Assembly (NCBI GenBank): GCA_030705745.1
Contig: JAUZPT010000030.1
Span: 1-15,067, forward strand
Origin: Bacillota bacterium
Lineage (GTDB): Bacteria; Bacillota; Bacilli; Bacillales; Cytobacillaceae
Length of the DNA stretch: 15,067 bases
Direction: 5' to 3'
Shown here in pieces: positions 1 through 7,566 of this stretch. Numbering within the stretch: position 1 is the first letter of the stretch; each line of letters begins with the position of its first letter. Position numbers and translations under genes: made by a program. Under the pieces are notes generated by a model. It had not been told where the DNA came from. It ran no database searches and was given only the letters and a program-made list of their open reading frames with translations.

Positions 1-27
1 AGCAGACGGTCTTTAGTGAAAAAAACT

Positions 28-160
28 CTGTTGATTGGAGCGGAAGGCGCGAAGACTCCTGCGGGAGTACGGGTCAGGGGAGATCCCGCAGGAGCGAAGC
101 GCCGAGGAAGCTCCCCGGCACGCCCGCGGAAAGCGAAGCGCTTGGAGCGCAAATCAACAG
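28..160. repeat. GC-rich palindromic interspersed repeat
   Basis: The element is bounded by a perfect 9-bp inverted repeat: CTGTTGATT at 28-36 and AATCAACAG at 152-160. Inside is a second long arm pair: CTCCTGCGGG (56-65) pairs with CCCGCAGGAG (85-94), flanked by GGCGC (46-50) and GCGCC (99-103). The block is much richer in GC than the AT-rich DNA around it. From memory it resembles a roughly 130-bp repeat scattered through intergenic regions of many Bacillaceae genomes, but I could not search for other copies. The 62-codon open frame across it is low-complexity and basic, has no ribosome site and is not a gene. The 27 bases to its left hold nothing recognisable. Confidence 0.7.
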
Positions 161-230
161 ACCTGTTTAATGAGGTAATTTCTAATAACATCAGAACATA
201 TTAACTCGGTGATTTGATAAAGAAAATAAA

Positions 231-257
231 AGGCTGTCGAATGTTTTTCGACAGCCT
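231..257 (-). terminator. Intrinsic terminator of the pepV-dat operon
   Basis: AGGCTGTCGAA (231-241) pairs perfectly with TTCGACAGCCT (247-257) around a 5-nt loop. Read on the minus strand, the hairpin is followed by TTTTATTTTCTTT, a good U-tract. It lies about 35 bases beyond the dat stop codon. Confidence 0.85.
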
Positions 258-259
258 GA

Positions 260-284
260 GGAACCCTTTTTCCGGGTTCCTTTT
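260..284 (+). terminator. Second hairpin, possible plus-strand terminator
   Basis: GGAACCC (260-266) pairs with GGGTTCC (274-280) and is followed on the plus strand by TTTTC. It stands directly beside the 231-257 hairpin, so the pair could block transcription from both sides. No plus-strand gene is visible upstream inside the window, so its client is unknown. Confidence 0.5.
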
Positions 285-292
285 CACTTGGA

Positions 293-1159
293 TTAAATTT
301 TAATCGTGAGTTCTCCGCACTGCTTTTCGATTTCTGTTTCAAATAGCTCCTGAAGCCTTTTTGTTAACGTTCCCGGGATACCTTCGTTGACAGCCTTCCC
401 GTTCACTTCGACAATTGGCATAATCTCAGCAGTTGTACTAGTTAAGAGAATCTCGTCAGCCTGGCTGATTTCATCGATTGTAAAGCTCCGCTCCTCAAAT
501 GGGATTTGAGCCGCTATGCAAATTTCCTGCAATTTTCTTTTCGTGATGCCATTCAAAATTAAATTATCTGCAGGATGTGTAATGATTTTACCTTCCTTAA
601 TCATCAAAATATTGGAGGAGCTTCCTTCGGTGACTGTTTGGCCACGATGCTGGATCGCTTCAAAGCATCCCGCTTCCACAGCCTCCTGCTTTGCCAGCAA
701 ATTCCCAAGCAAATTCAAACTTTTTATATCACAGCGAAGCCAGCGGATATCTTCGATCAACATCGCTTTGACCCCGGATTTCATATTTTCAACAGGCCTT
801 GCAACTTCCTTTGTGTAAGCAACGATGTTCGTTGGCACCCCTGGTGAAGGGAATGCATGGTTACGAGGAGATGTTCCCCTTGTTATTTGCAAATAAACAG
901 TGCCCAAAACCACGTTGTTTTTTTCAATTAATTGATTTAAAAAAGCGCTTATTTCTTCAATTGTAAAATTAAGTTTTATTCCTATGGCTTCAGCGCTTTT
1001 TCTAAAACGGGCCAAATGTTCCTCTGATGTAAACATACTGCCATTGTACACCCGAATGACCTCATAAACGCCATCCCCAAACTGATAGCCTCGGTCTTCG
1101 ACATCGATTTTCGCATCCGATCGCTCGATGATTTCTCCATTCAGTAAGACAAATTCCAT
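293..1159 (-). CDS. dat: D-amino-acid (D-alanine) aminotransferase
   Basis: This is a cytoplasmic PLP-dependent fold-type IV transaminase that interconverts D-alanine and 2-oxoglutarate with pyruvate and D-glutamate, feeding D-amino acids to peptidoglycan. The 288-residue product is the usual length (about 280-290). It matches what I remember of Bacillus sp. YM-1 D-AAT over most of its length: EDRGYQFGDGVYEV at 21-34, TRGTSPRNH at 93-101 (substrate-carboxylate Arg99 and His101), WLRCDIKSLNLLG at 140-152 with PLP-binding Lys146, and TEGSSSN at 177-183 with Glu178. ATG start, with GGAGAGG just upstream at about 1163-1169. Only 18 bases separate it from the pepV stop, so it is the second gene of a pepV-dat operon. 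The specificity motifs favour D-AAT over branched-chain aminotransferase or aminodeoxychorismate lyase. Confidence 0.95.
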   Translation of the reverse strand: MEFVLLNGEIIERSDAKIDVEDRGYQFGDGVYEVIRVYNGSMFTSEEHLARFRKSAEAIGIKLNFTIEEISAFLNQLIEKNNVVLGTVYLQITRGTSPRNHAFPSPGVPTNIVAYTKEVARPVENMKSGVKAMLIEDIRWLRCDIKSLNLLGNLLAKQEAVEAGCFEAIQHRGQTVTEGSSSNILMIKEGKIITHPADNLILNGITKRKLQEICIAAQIPFEERSFTIDEISQADEILLTSTTAEIMPIVEVNGKAVNEGIPGTLTKRLQELFETEIEKQCGELTIKI

Positions 1160-1177
1160 TCGAACCTCTCCCCAATC

Positions 1178-2596
1178 TTATTTTCCGGCCAACTCGTAAA
1201 TGGCCTGCGCATAAATGGCTGTTGCTCTGAGCATATCTTCTATATGAATATATTCATCCTTTTGATGAGCGATATCCGGACGTCCAGGAAATAAAAGACC
1301 GAATGCCACTCCAGACTTAAGTGAGCGGGCATATGTACCGCCGCCTATCGCGATCAATTCCGCTACTTCGCCTGTTTGCTCCTCGTAAACTCTTTTTAGT
1401 GTCTGAATGAGGAAGTCGCTTTCATCGACGAAATGAGGCTTCGAATCGGTGAAATTTTCTAAATGAAAATTTTCTTCCTGAAGCAGCGTTTCTAATTTTT
1501 CTTTCGTCTCTTCCATTTTGTTAGTAACAGGGTAGCGAAGGTTCAATCCGATCCTTCCGCCTTCCTGCTTGGAATAAAAGAGCTTGCCAGCGTTGATCGT
1601 CAAATCACCCGTAACTTCATCCGCATAGGCGACGCCGAGCTTCACACCTCTTGAATCCTGGAAAAAATAGCGAGAAACAAATTGGAAATAGGCCGTTGCA
1701 TTCGTATCGGTTGTTAATTGCGATAAAAATTCTGCCAAATACAAACCGGCATTTTTTCCGTTGTTCGGTTCCATGCCATGTGCGGAAACGCCCTTCACTT
1801 CCAAAATCAATACACCATTGTCGACATGACAGCTTTTTTCAAGCTCAGTTTGCTTAAAGAAATCTTCAAAACGCTGAATGACCTCGTTTTGTTCTTGATG
1901 GATAATGAGCGAGGCTGTCGCAAAATCAGGAACCATATTGTATCTTCTTCCTGATACAAACTGGAGAACTTCAATCTTCGTTTCATCGTCCACATTGGTT
2001 TGTTTATCCTGGACAAAATCGAAGTCAGAAATTCCTTTTTCCGCATTGATAATAGGGAAATCAGCATCTGGAGCAAAACCCAAGGAAGGCATTTCCTCAT
2101 GTTCAAAATAATGATCCACACATCTCCAGTTGCTTTCTTCATCCGTCCCGATAATCATACGAACACGTTTATTTAAAGGCAGTCCCAATTCTTTTACGAT
2201 TTTCATCGCATAATATGCCGCCATCGTCGGGCCTTTATCGTCAAGCGCTCCACGCGCAAAAATTTTTCCATCACGGATTTCCGCAGCAAACGGCTCGCTT
2301 GACCAACCGTCACCTTCAGGTACGACATCCACATGGCAGAGGATGCCAAGCAGCTCGTCTCCTTCACCAAATTCAAGATGACCTGCCAAATTGCCAACAT
2401 TTTTCGGTGTAAAACCATCTTTTCCACCAAGTTCAAGCATAAAATCCAGTGCCTCTTTTACACCTTGTCCAAGCGGTGCATCGGGAAGGGCATTTGCTTC
2501 ATCCAGCACGCTTTTTATATGTAATAGTTTTTGTGTGTCCTGTATTAGTGCATCTTTTCTTTTTTCAACTTCATTCATCCAATTAATCTGTGTCAA
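1178..2596 (-). CDS. pepV: Dipeptidase PepV (M20 family metallopeptidase)
   Basis: This is a cytoplasmic two-metal dipeptidase with broad dipeptide specificity (B. subtilis ytjP type). The 472-residue length fits PepV. Visible catalytic and metal residues: CHVDVVPEGDGW (His88, Asp90), ARGALDDKGP (bridging Asp119), GTDEESNWR (general base Glu153, Glu154), APDADFP (Asp177), and a late PDIAHQKDEY containing His444. The central insert of about residues 190-380 is the usual lid/dimer domain, and GGGTYAR is the expected oxyanion-side motif. The start is TTG at 2594-2596, preceded by AAGGAGG with a 7-base spacer; no in-frame ATG fits as well. It is the first gene of the operon with dat, which suggests that released dipeptides and D-amino-acid recycling are linked, though that link is inference. 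I did not find a convincing promoter upstream. Confidence 0.95.
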   Translation of the reverse strand: MTQINWMNEVEKRKDALIQDTQKLLHIKSVLDEANALPDAPLGQGVKEALDFMLELGGKDGFTPKNVGNLAGHLEFGEGDELLGILCHVDVVPEGDGWSSEPFAAEIRDGKIFARGALDDKGPTMAAYYAMKIVKELGLPLNKRVRMIIGTDEESNWRCVDHYFEHEEMPSLGFAPDADFPIINAEKGISDFDFVQDKQTNVDDETKIEVLQFVSGRRYNMVPDFATASLIIHQEQNEVIQRFEDFFKQTELEKSCHVDNGVLILEVKGVSAHGMEPNNGKNAGLYLAEFLSQLTTDTNATAYFQFVSRYFFQDSRGVKLGVAYADEVTGDLTINAGKLFYSKQEGGRIGLNLRYPVTNKMEETKEKLETLLQEENFHLENFTDSKPHFVDESDFLIQTLKRVYEEQTGEVAELIAIGGGTYARSLKSGVAFGLLFPGRPDIAHQKDEYIHIEDMLRATAIYAQAIYELAGK

Positions 2597-3102
2597 TGAT
2601 AATCCTCCTTAAATAACACTTTCCATCATAAAGACCAATACCCTCATTTAGCATGGAAGCAACCGTCTTGAAACTATCTTACCAATTTTCTTTTAAAAAA
2701 CGAAATCATTTTAACCGCGCAGTAAAGTATTAAAATCCAAACTGTCCAGGGATAAAAAATCACTAATTTTAAATATAATTAACAAAAAATTCTAATAATT
2801 AATCATATTCCAGCACACTTCCCCCATAATATAAGGTAAATGGCAATTCACAGGAGGGATTTCCGAACAATCCAATGTGTAATTGGTGTAAATATTTTGT
2901 AAAATCGTTTATATGAGTAGCAATGTTCAGAAAATAGAGGTAAAATAAAATTAGATGGATGACATCTGAAGATATTTTTACCATCATCCATAAAAGGAGT
3001 TGTCTGCGGAAAAGAAATTACATACAAAAGACTCTTTCTTCATTGAAGCTGTCGTTAGAAGAAATTTGCCATAGGTTTGAAAAAAGGATAGGGAGTGGTT
3101 TT
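2597..3102. other. AT-rich intergenic gap between pepV and ytzE
   Basis: The two flanking genes are divergent, so this 506-base stretch must carry regulatory DNA for both, but I could not assign either promoter with confidence. It contains an imperfect AT-rich inverted repeat (2772-2782 against 2799-2809, 10 of 11 pairs) and an 8-bp inverted repeat, ATGGATGA (2955-2962) with TCATCCAT (2984-2991). The open frame running into ytzE from 2959 has no conserved sequence before residue 49. A reverse frame at 2799-2987 has no ribosome site or recognisable features. No RNA gene is seen. Confidence 0.5.
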
Positions 3103-3324
3103 TTGAAACCTTCGACTAACCGGATGTTAAACCGTATCAAATGCATCTACATGTTTATTTGTAAGCATGGAATTGTTTCGACACAGGAGCTTGTAGAGGA
3201 ATTCAGCAGTACGCCTCGCACGATTCAAAGAGATCTAAATGTCCTTTCGTATAACGGCCTTGTCATTAGCCCAAGCCGAGGAAAATGGACGATTACGCAG
3301 AAAAAAGTAAAAATGACGTCTTAA
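3103..3324 (+). CDS. ytzE: Small DeoR-type HTH protein, YtzE-like
   Basis: This 73-residue protein consists almost entirely of an N-terminal DeoR/HTH_11-type winged helix. The recognition region reads STQELVEEFSSTPRTIQRDL (residues 26-45), followed by a wing with SPSRGKW. It lacks the sugar-binding domain of full DeoR regulators, as does B. subtilis YtzE (also about 73 residues). I chose the TTG at 3103 because the Lys-Pro-Ser-Thr-Asn-Arg start matches YtzE as I recall it and because AGGGAGTGG precedes it; the open frame extends in phase to an ATG at 2959, but that extension shows no conserved features. Ligand and targets are unknown. It is transcribed divergently from pepV and converges on the rsuA-type gene, with a terminator directly after its stop codon. 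Confidence 0.85.
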   Translation: MKPSTNRMLNRIKCIYMFICKHGIVSTQELVEEFSSTPRTIQRDLNVLSYNGLVISPSRGKWTITQKKVKMTS

Positions 3325-3334
3325 AAATAAATGT

Positions 3335-3364
3335 AAAAAATCGCCCTGTTGGGGGCGATTTTTT
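3335..3364. terminator. Bidirectional terminator between ytzE and rsuA-type gene
   Basis: TCGCCC (3341-3346) pairs with GGGCGA (3353-3358). The stem is extended by six A residues on the left (3335-3340) and a T run on the right (3359-3365), giving U-tracts on both strands. The right arm reaches the stop codon of the minus-strand pseudouridine synthase gene, so one compact element serves two convergent genes. Confidence 0.9.
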
Positions 3365-4083
3365 TATTTGCTGCCATCACTTTTTAACATTTCGATTTCT
3401 TCTTCAGTCAATTCTCGATATTCGCCAAGCTCTAATGATTCATCCAGTGCGAGTGGGCCCATCGATAGTCTTTTTAAATAAACAACCCTTTTGCCGACGG
3501 CTTCAAACATTCTTTTCACTTGATGAAATTTGCCTTCAGTGATTGTCAGCTCGATATCCGACATCAATCCAGATTTTAAAATCGTCAGCTGACCCGGCTT
3601 TGTGAAATAGCCATCGTCAAGCGTGACACCCTCCTGAAAAGCTTCCACATCTTCTTCTGTCACTTCGCCTTCGATGACCGCAAAATATGTTTTTGGCACA
3701 TGCTTTTTCGGTGACAGCAAGCGATGCGATAGCTGGCCGTCATTTGTGATCAAAAGTAGTCCTTCTGTGTCCTTATCGAGCCTACCGACTGGAAAAGGAC
3801 TATATACCTGGTCATTGAGCTCCAAAAGATCAATGACTGTTTTATCCCTGCTGTCTTCGGTTGCGGACAGAACTCCCGGCGGTTTGTTCATCATCAAATA
3901 AATAAATTCTTTGTATTCCACATGTTCTCCGTTCAGCGTCACGTGTTGAGTTGCTGGATCTACATGCGCCTTCGCATCTTTAATGACGGCATCATCTACT
4001 TTCACCGCACCGGACTTAAGTAACTGCTTTACCTCTTTGCGGCTGCCGAATCCGAGGTTTGCCAGTAATTTATCAATTCTCAA
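3364..4083 (-). CDS. ytzG: RsuA/RluB-family rRNA pseudouridine synthase
   Basis: The enzyme is expected to isomerise a uridine to pseudouridine in ribosomal RNA; E. coli RsuA acts at U516 of 16S rRNA. The 239-residue product has an N-terminal S4 RNA-binding domain (MRIDKLLANLGFGSR at 1-15, continuing to about residue 45) and the family catalytic motif GRLDKDTEGLLLITNDG at 100-116, with nucleophile Asp103. MMNKPPG (64-70) is the conserved motif I and KFHQVKRM marks the C-terminal part. The start is TTG at 4081-4083, preceded by AAAAGGAGAG. It lies 14 bases after ytgP on the same strand and is probably cotranscribed with it. The exact target nucleotide is not shown by the sequence; RluB/RluF-like activity is the alternative. 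Confidence 0.9.
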   Translation of the reverse strand: MRIDKLLANLGFGSRKEVKQLLKSGAVKVDDAVIKDAKAHVDPATQHVTLNGEHVEYKEFIYLMMNKPPGVLSATEDSRDKTVIDLLELNDQVYSPFPVGRLDKDTEGLLLITNDGQLSHRLLSPKKHVPKTYFAVIEGEVTEEDVEAFQEGVTLDDGYFTKPGQLTILKSGLMSDIELTITEGKFHQVKRMFEAVGKRVVYLKRLSMGPLALDESLELGEYRELTEEEIEMLKSDGSK

Positions 4084-4097
4084 AAATAACTCTCCTT

Positions 4098-5714
4098 TTA
4101 ATTATAACTTTTCACAGGCAATCGCAATTTTTTCATGATTCGGTCGACTTTGTCGCCGAATAGTCGATACACGAGTCGGGTTTTCAATCCGAGGTATAAA
4201 TATAGGACTCCACCTACGCTCGCGCTAATCAGGATGATGAGCAGAGACTGGGATTTTGAAGCCGGTGACAGGAACATGAGCAGTACTCGATATACGCTTT
4301 CTGTGCCTGCCCACATGATGGCTGCAATCGCCAAGATCAACAAACATCTCCGGAACACGAGCCGGAAAGAATAGCTTGAATATTTTTTGATGACAATTAG
4401 ATTAATAATGATTGCCGCTGTATAACCCAACGCAGTCGCCAGTACCGCTCCCCTTGTTTCGAACAGTCGGATGAGCGGAATATTCAGCGCAAATTTTAAC
4501 AGCAAGCCAACGAGAAGACTCAGTGTCGTAAAGCGCTGCTCATTGATTCCCTGCAGTATCGCAGCCGTGACGGAATAAAGAGAAAAGAGTATGGCTACGG
4601 GTGCATAGGCGCCCAACACTTGTGTCCCTAACACATCATGTTCATAAAACACCGTGTACACCGGCTCTGCCAGAATCGACAAGCCGATCGCTGCCGGGAG
4701 CGTTAAATAAAGCATGACTTGAAACGTCTGGTTTAATTGACGGAACATGCTTTTGCGATTGTTTTCGACAAAGGCCTTCGTTACACTCGGTACGAGCGTC
4801 AATGAAAAAGCGGTCGCAAGTGAAACCGGGATAATGACTATTTTGTGAGATTCAAAATTTAAAATACCGAAGGCTGCATCGGCAACGGCCTTGCTCCAAA
4901 TTCCTGTCATTGCCCGATTAAAGGTAATTTGGTCGATAAATTGGAACAATGGATTAGCAATTCCCACAAAAACAAACGGGGCGGCATAAATAAAGATTTC
5001 TTTATAAATTTCCTTCAGAGAAATATTCAATGTCCCTTTATCCTGTTTTAAAAGCTCGTCCAAATACGGCTTTCTCTTATACCAATACCAAAATAAAACG
5101 ACCAGACCGCCAATCGCTCCGGTGAATGCCGCAAAGGTGGCCACACTGACTGCCGTAACCATCGAGCCGTTCATATATTTAAGGACAACGTATGCTCCGG
5201 CCAACGTAAATACGATACGCGCAATTTGTTCGACAACCTGCGAAATTGCCGAAGGACCCATGGATTGGTGTCCCTGAAAGTATCCACGGATCAAGCTCAT
5301 AAACGGAACGACAATAAGGGCGAAGCTGACTGCGCGCATGACGGTTGTAACATCCGCCAACTGGCCTTTTCCATCACTCATTAGCGCAAGCATCGGAGCC
5401 GCAAGATACATCGCTAAAAAGGCAAGAATGCCTGTTGAAAGCATGATAAGGAGACCGGATTTGAATAGTTTTCTGCCGACCGCATATTCACCGAGCGCAT
5501 TATATTTGGAAATGAATTTCGAAACGGCGAGCGGCACACCGGCTGTTGCAATGCTGATAAAAATCGTATAAGGCACATACCCATACGAATAGAGCTGCGT
5601 TCCCTGCTTGCCGACAATTTGATAAAATGGAATAACATAAATTAGTCCGATTACTTTCGATATTATAGTTCCCAAAGTTAAAATGAACGTACCTCTTAAA
5701 AGCTTTGACTGCAT
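4098..5714 (-). CDS. ytgP: YtgP-type MurJ-family lipid II flippase
   Basis: This is a polytopic membrane protein of the MOP (MATE/MurJ/Wzx) superfamily. In B. subtilis, YtgP (also called MurJ) and Amj redundantly support translocation of lipid II to the outer face of the membrane. The 538 residues show about 14 hydrophobic helices. The N-terminus RGTFILTLGTIISKVIGLIY (7-26) and the segment RGYFQGHQSMGPSAISQVVE (143-162) are typical of Bacillus YtgP. ATG start at 5712-5714, with GGATGGG upstream. It is the first gene of a ytgP-rsuA-type pair and divergent from ytfP, sharing a 191-base intergenic region. The length and motifs fit YtgP better than stage V sporulation protein B or Wzx-type exporters, although these belong to the same superfamily. 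Confidence 0.9.
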   Translation of the reverse strand: MQSKLLRGTFILTLGTIISKVIGLIYVIPFYQIVGKQGTQLYSYGYVPYTIFISIATAGVPLAVSKFISKYNALGEYAVGRKLFKSGLLIMLSTGILAFLAMYLAAPMLALMSDGKGQLADVTTVMRAVSFALIVVPFMSLIRGYFQGHQSMGPSAISQVVEQIARIVFTLAGAYVVLKYMNGSMVTAVSVATFAAFTGAIGGLVVLFWYWYKRKPYLDELLKQDKGTLNISLKEIYKEIFIYAAPFVFVGIANPLFQFIDQITFNRAMTGIWSKAVADAAFGILNFESHKIVIIPVSLATAFSLTLVPSVTKAFVENNRKSMFRQLNQTFQVMLYLTLPAAIGLSILAEPVYTVFYEHDVLGTQVLGAYAPVAILFSLYSVTAAILQGINEQRFTTLSLLVGLLLKFALNIPLIRLFETRGAVLATALGYTAAIIINLIVIKKYSSYSFRLVFRRCLLILAIAAIMWAGTESVYRVLLMFLSPASKSQSLLIILISASVGGVLYLYLGLKTRLVYRLFGDKVDRIMKKLRLPVKSYN

Positions 5715-5839
5715 ATAATCCCATCCTACGTTGATTTCTACACGAAAATTTGCATACTAGTTGTAGTTTACTCCTCTTTTCCCTGCCGCGCTACTCACAA
5801 TCCTGAATTTTTGAAAAATCCTTTCATAGCATCGTTTCC

Positions 5840-5868
5840 TTTCCACCAGGACAGGAAATGATTATAAT
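5840..5868 (+). promoter_or_regulatory. Sigma-A-type promoter of ytfP
   Basis: TATAAT (5863-5868) is a perfect -10 box. It sits 17 bases after TTTCCA (5840-5845), a 4-of-6 match to the -35 consensus. Predicted initiation near 5875 gives a leader of about 30 bases before the ytfP ATG. Confidence 0.75.
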
Positions 5869-5905
5869 AGACAAATAAATTGAATGAGATAAAGTTGGTG
5901 CAATT

Positions 5906-7174
5906 ATGAAATATGATGTCGTTGTAATTGGCGGTGGCCCTTCTGGATTAATGGCGGCAATTGCCGCAGGCGAAAAGGGTGCGTCCGTCTTATTAGTTGA
6001 TAAAGGCGAAAAACTTGGCCGAAAGCTTGCCATCTCTGGAGGTGGACGGTGCAATGTCACCAATCGCCTGCCAGTTGAGGAAATCATTAAGCATCTGCCC
6101 GGAAACGGCAAATTTTTATACAGTGCTTTCTCAATCTTCAGCAATGAAGATATCATCAAATTTTTCGAAAAGCTAGGAATCGAACTGAAGGAAGAAGATC
6201 ACGGCCGGATGTTTCCCGTTTCGGACAAAGCCCAATCCGTCGTCGATGCCCTGCTTAACAGGCTTGAGAATTTGAAAATTCGCGTGTTCAAAAATGCTCC
6301 TGTCGACAAGGTTGTTTATGAACAAGGAAAGACAGCGGCAGTTTTATTAAAAGATGGCAATACGATTGAGACGAGTTCGGTTGTTATCGCTGCAGGAGGG
6401 AAATCGGTTCCCCATACCGGATCCACCGGAGATGGCTATGCCTGGGCAAAAAAAGCTGGGCATACAATTACGGAATTGTTTCCAACTGAGGTTCCCGTCA
6501 CATCCAATGAACCGTTTATTAAAAATTCTACTTTGCAAGGATTATCGATGCGCGACATCAATCTCAGTGTTTTGAATCCAAAAGGAAAGCCTCTGATCAC
6601 GCATCGGATGGATATGATTTTTACGCATTTCGGGATCAGCGGTCCTGCGGTATTGCGCTGCAGCCAATTCGTCGTCAAAGCGCTGAAAAAATGGAATCTT
6701 AACGAAGTGACCATGGCTCTTGATGCTCTCCCGGATAAAACCGAAGAATCCCTTTTTCAGGAAATTAGTAAACTGATAAAAACCGAGCCGAAAAAAAGCA
6801 TTAAAAACAGTTTAAAAGGCATCGTCCCTGAACGGTATCTCCTCTTCCTTTTCGATCAAATCGGCATTGACCCTGCTGCTCAGGGGGGAACGCTTGCAAA
6901 TGAAAAACTGCGCGCCTTCTCCAAAAGCTGCAAGCAATTTACCTTTTTGGTGAATGGAACACTGCCACTTGAAAAAGCGTTTGTGACAGGTGGCGGTGTC
7001 TCGATTAAAGAAGTCGAGCCGCAAACAATGGGCTCCAAATTAATGAACGGTCTTTATTTTTGCGGCGAAATTCTTGATATTCACGGATACACGGGCGGCT
7101 ACAATATTACCGCAGCGTTTGTGACCGGCCGTCTCGCAGGGACAAATGCCGCCAAATTTGCCCTGAATCGGTAA
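5906..7174 (+). CDS. ytfP: NAD(P)/FAD-dependent oxidoreductase, YtfP/HI0933 family
   Basis: This is a soluble flavoprotein of the HI0933/BaiN-like family, 422 residues, typical length. The N-terminal Rossmann motif [14 protein letters not shown] (5-18) binds the ADP part of FAD, followed by the family signature [10 protein letters not shown] (44-53). A second signature, [10 protein letters not shown], comes late, and the C-terminus [17 protein letters not shown] contributes to the FAD pocket. The middle part carries the inserted beta-barrel domain. Its physiological substrate is not known to me; the bile-acid role of BaiN should not be transferred. ATG at 5906 is the only sensible start, but its ribosome site (AAAGTTGGTG) is weak for this genome. 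It is monocistronic between its own promoter and a hairpin at 7196. Confidence 0.9.
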   Translation: MKYDVVVIGGGPSGLMAAIAAGEKGASVLLVDKGEKLGRKLAISGGGRCNVTNRLPVEEIIKHLPGNGKFLYSAFSIFSNEDIIKFFEKLGIELKEEDHGRMFPVSDKAQSVVDALLNRLENLKIRVFKNAPVDKVVYEQGKTAAVLLKDGNTIETSSVVIAAGGKSVPHTGSTGDGYAWAKKAGHTITELFPTEVPVTSNEPFIKNSTLQGLSMRDINLSVLNPKGKPLITHRMDMIFTHFGISGPAVLRCSQFVVKALKKWNLNEVTMALDALPDKTEESLFQEISKLIKTEPKKSIKNSLKGIVPERYLLFLFDQIGIDPAAQGGTLANEKLRAFSKSCKQFTFLVNGTLPLEKAFVTGGGVSIKEVEPQTMGSKLMNGLYFCGEILDIHGYTGGYNITAAFVTGRLAGTNAAKFALNR

Positions 7175-7195
7175 ATGAACCATTCGGAAAATAAC

Positions 7196-7227
7196 ACAGG
7201 TCCTGACTTGCACTAGTCAGGACCTGT
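7196..7227. terminator. Perfect 13-bp hairpin between ytfP and cse60
   Basis: ACAGGTCCTGACT (7196-7208) pairs perfectly with AGTCAGGACCTGT (7215-7227) around a 6-base loop. It begins about 20 bases after the ytfP stop codon and contains the last codons and TGA of cse60. Neither side has a strong T-run (AAATAAT on the right; TGTTATTTT on the minus strand), so termination may be modest. It probably serves both convergent genes. Confidence 0.75.
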
Positions 7228-7402
7228 AAATAATCATTGCCGTAAAGCAGTATATCTGATTTTCCTCCTCTTCCTCCGGCATGGCTGCCACATTGAACTT
7301 AATATCGACGAGTTTTTTCTCGTCTAATTTTTTTAGAAATCGATTCATGTCCGACTCCAAATCCTTCTCATGCTCCTGGTCAAACAGCTTCACTTGAATC
7401 AT
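7217..7402 (-). CDS. cse60: Sporulation-specific protein Cse60-like
   Basis: This is a small 61-residue protein resembling B. subtilis Cse60 (YteV), whose gene belongs to the mother-cell sigma-E regulon; its function is unknown. It begins MIQVKLFDQEHEKDLE, has the central FNVAAMPEEEEEN and ends IYCFTAMIIYRS, giving a likely compact alpha/beta fold with an acidic centre. I chose the ATG at 7400-7402, preceded by GGGAGAG, because the 16 residues available upstream are basic and low-complexity and the family starts at Met-Ile-Gln-Val. I looked for a sigma-E promoter but found none convincing. The stop codon is inside the hairpin shared with ytfP. Confidence 0.8.
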   Translation of the reverse strand: MIQVKLFDQEHEKDLESDMNRFLKKLDEKKLVDIKFNVAAMPEEEEENQIYCFTAMIIYRS

Positions 7403-7566
7403 ATCTCTCTCCCTTTCCCTTTTTTCTATCATTTTAGCCATGTTTTTCAATTTTTAAAAAGAAGATTCACGATAAAAATTATTGGCTGAAAAATTGGGTA
7501 TATAAGAAGAAAAGGATAGAGTTAAGCAAGGACATTCCGCTAATCATCGCAGAAAGAGGGGAAACA

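Noticed and set aside
16..204. Open frame of 62 codons across the left-edge repeat
   Set aside because: Low-complexity basic translation of a palindromic repeat with no ribosome site; not a gene.
2799..2987. Minus-strand 62-codon frame in the pepV-ytzE gap
   Set aside because: AT-rich hydrophobic composition, no ribosome site, no family recognised.
2959..3102. N-terminal extension of ytzE from an ATG at 2959
   Set aside because: No ribosome site at 2959 and no recognisable sequence in the extra 48 residues. The TTG at 3103 has AGGGAGTGG and matches the 73-residue family length.
7403..7450. Longer cse60 frame starting at 7450
   Set aside because: Sixteen basic low-complexity residues. The 7402 ATG has its own ribosome site and gives the family length of about 60.
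7403..7500. Sigma-E promoter for cse60
   Set aside because: Several partial -35/-10 look-alikes exist, but none has both boxes and correct spacing.
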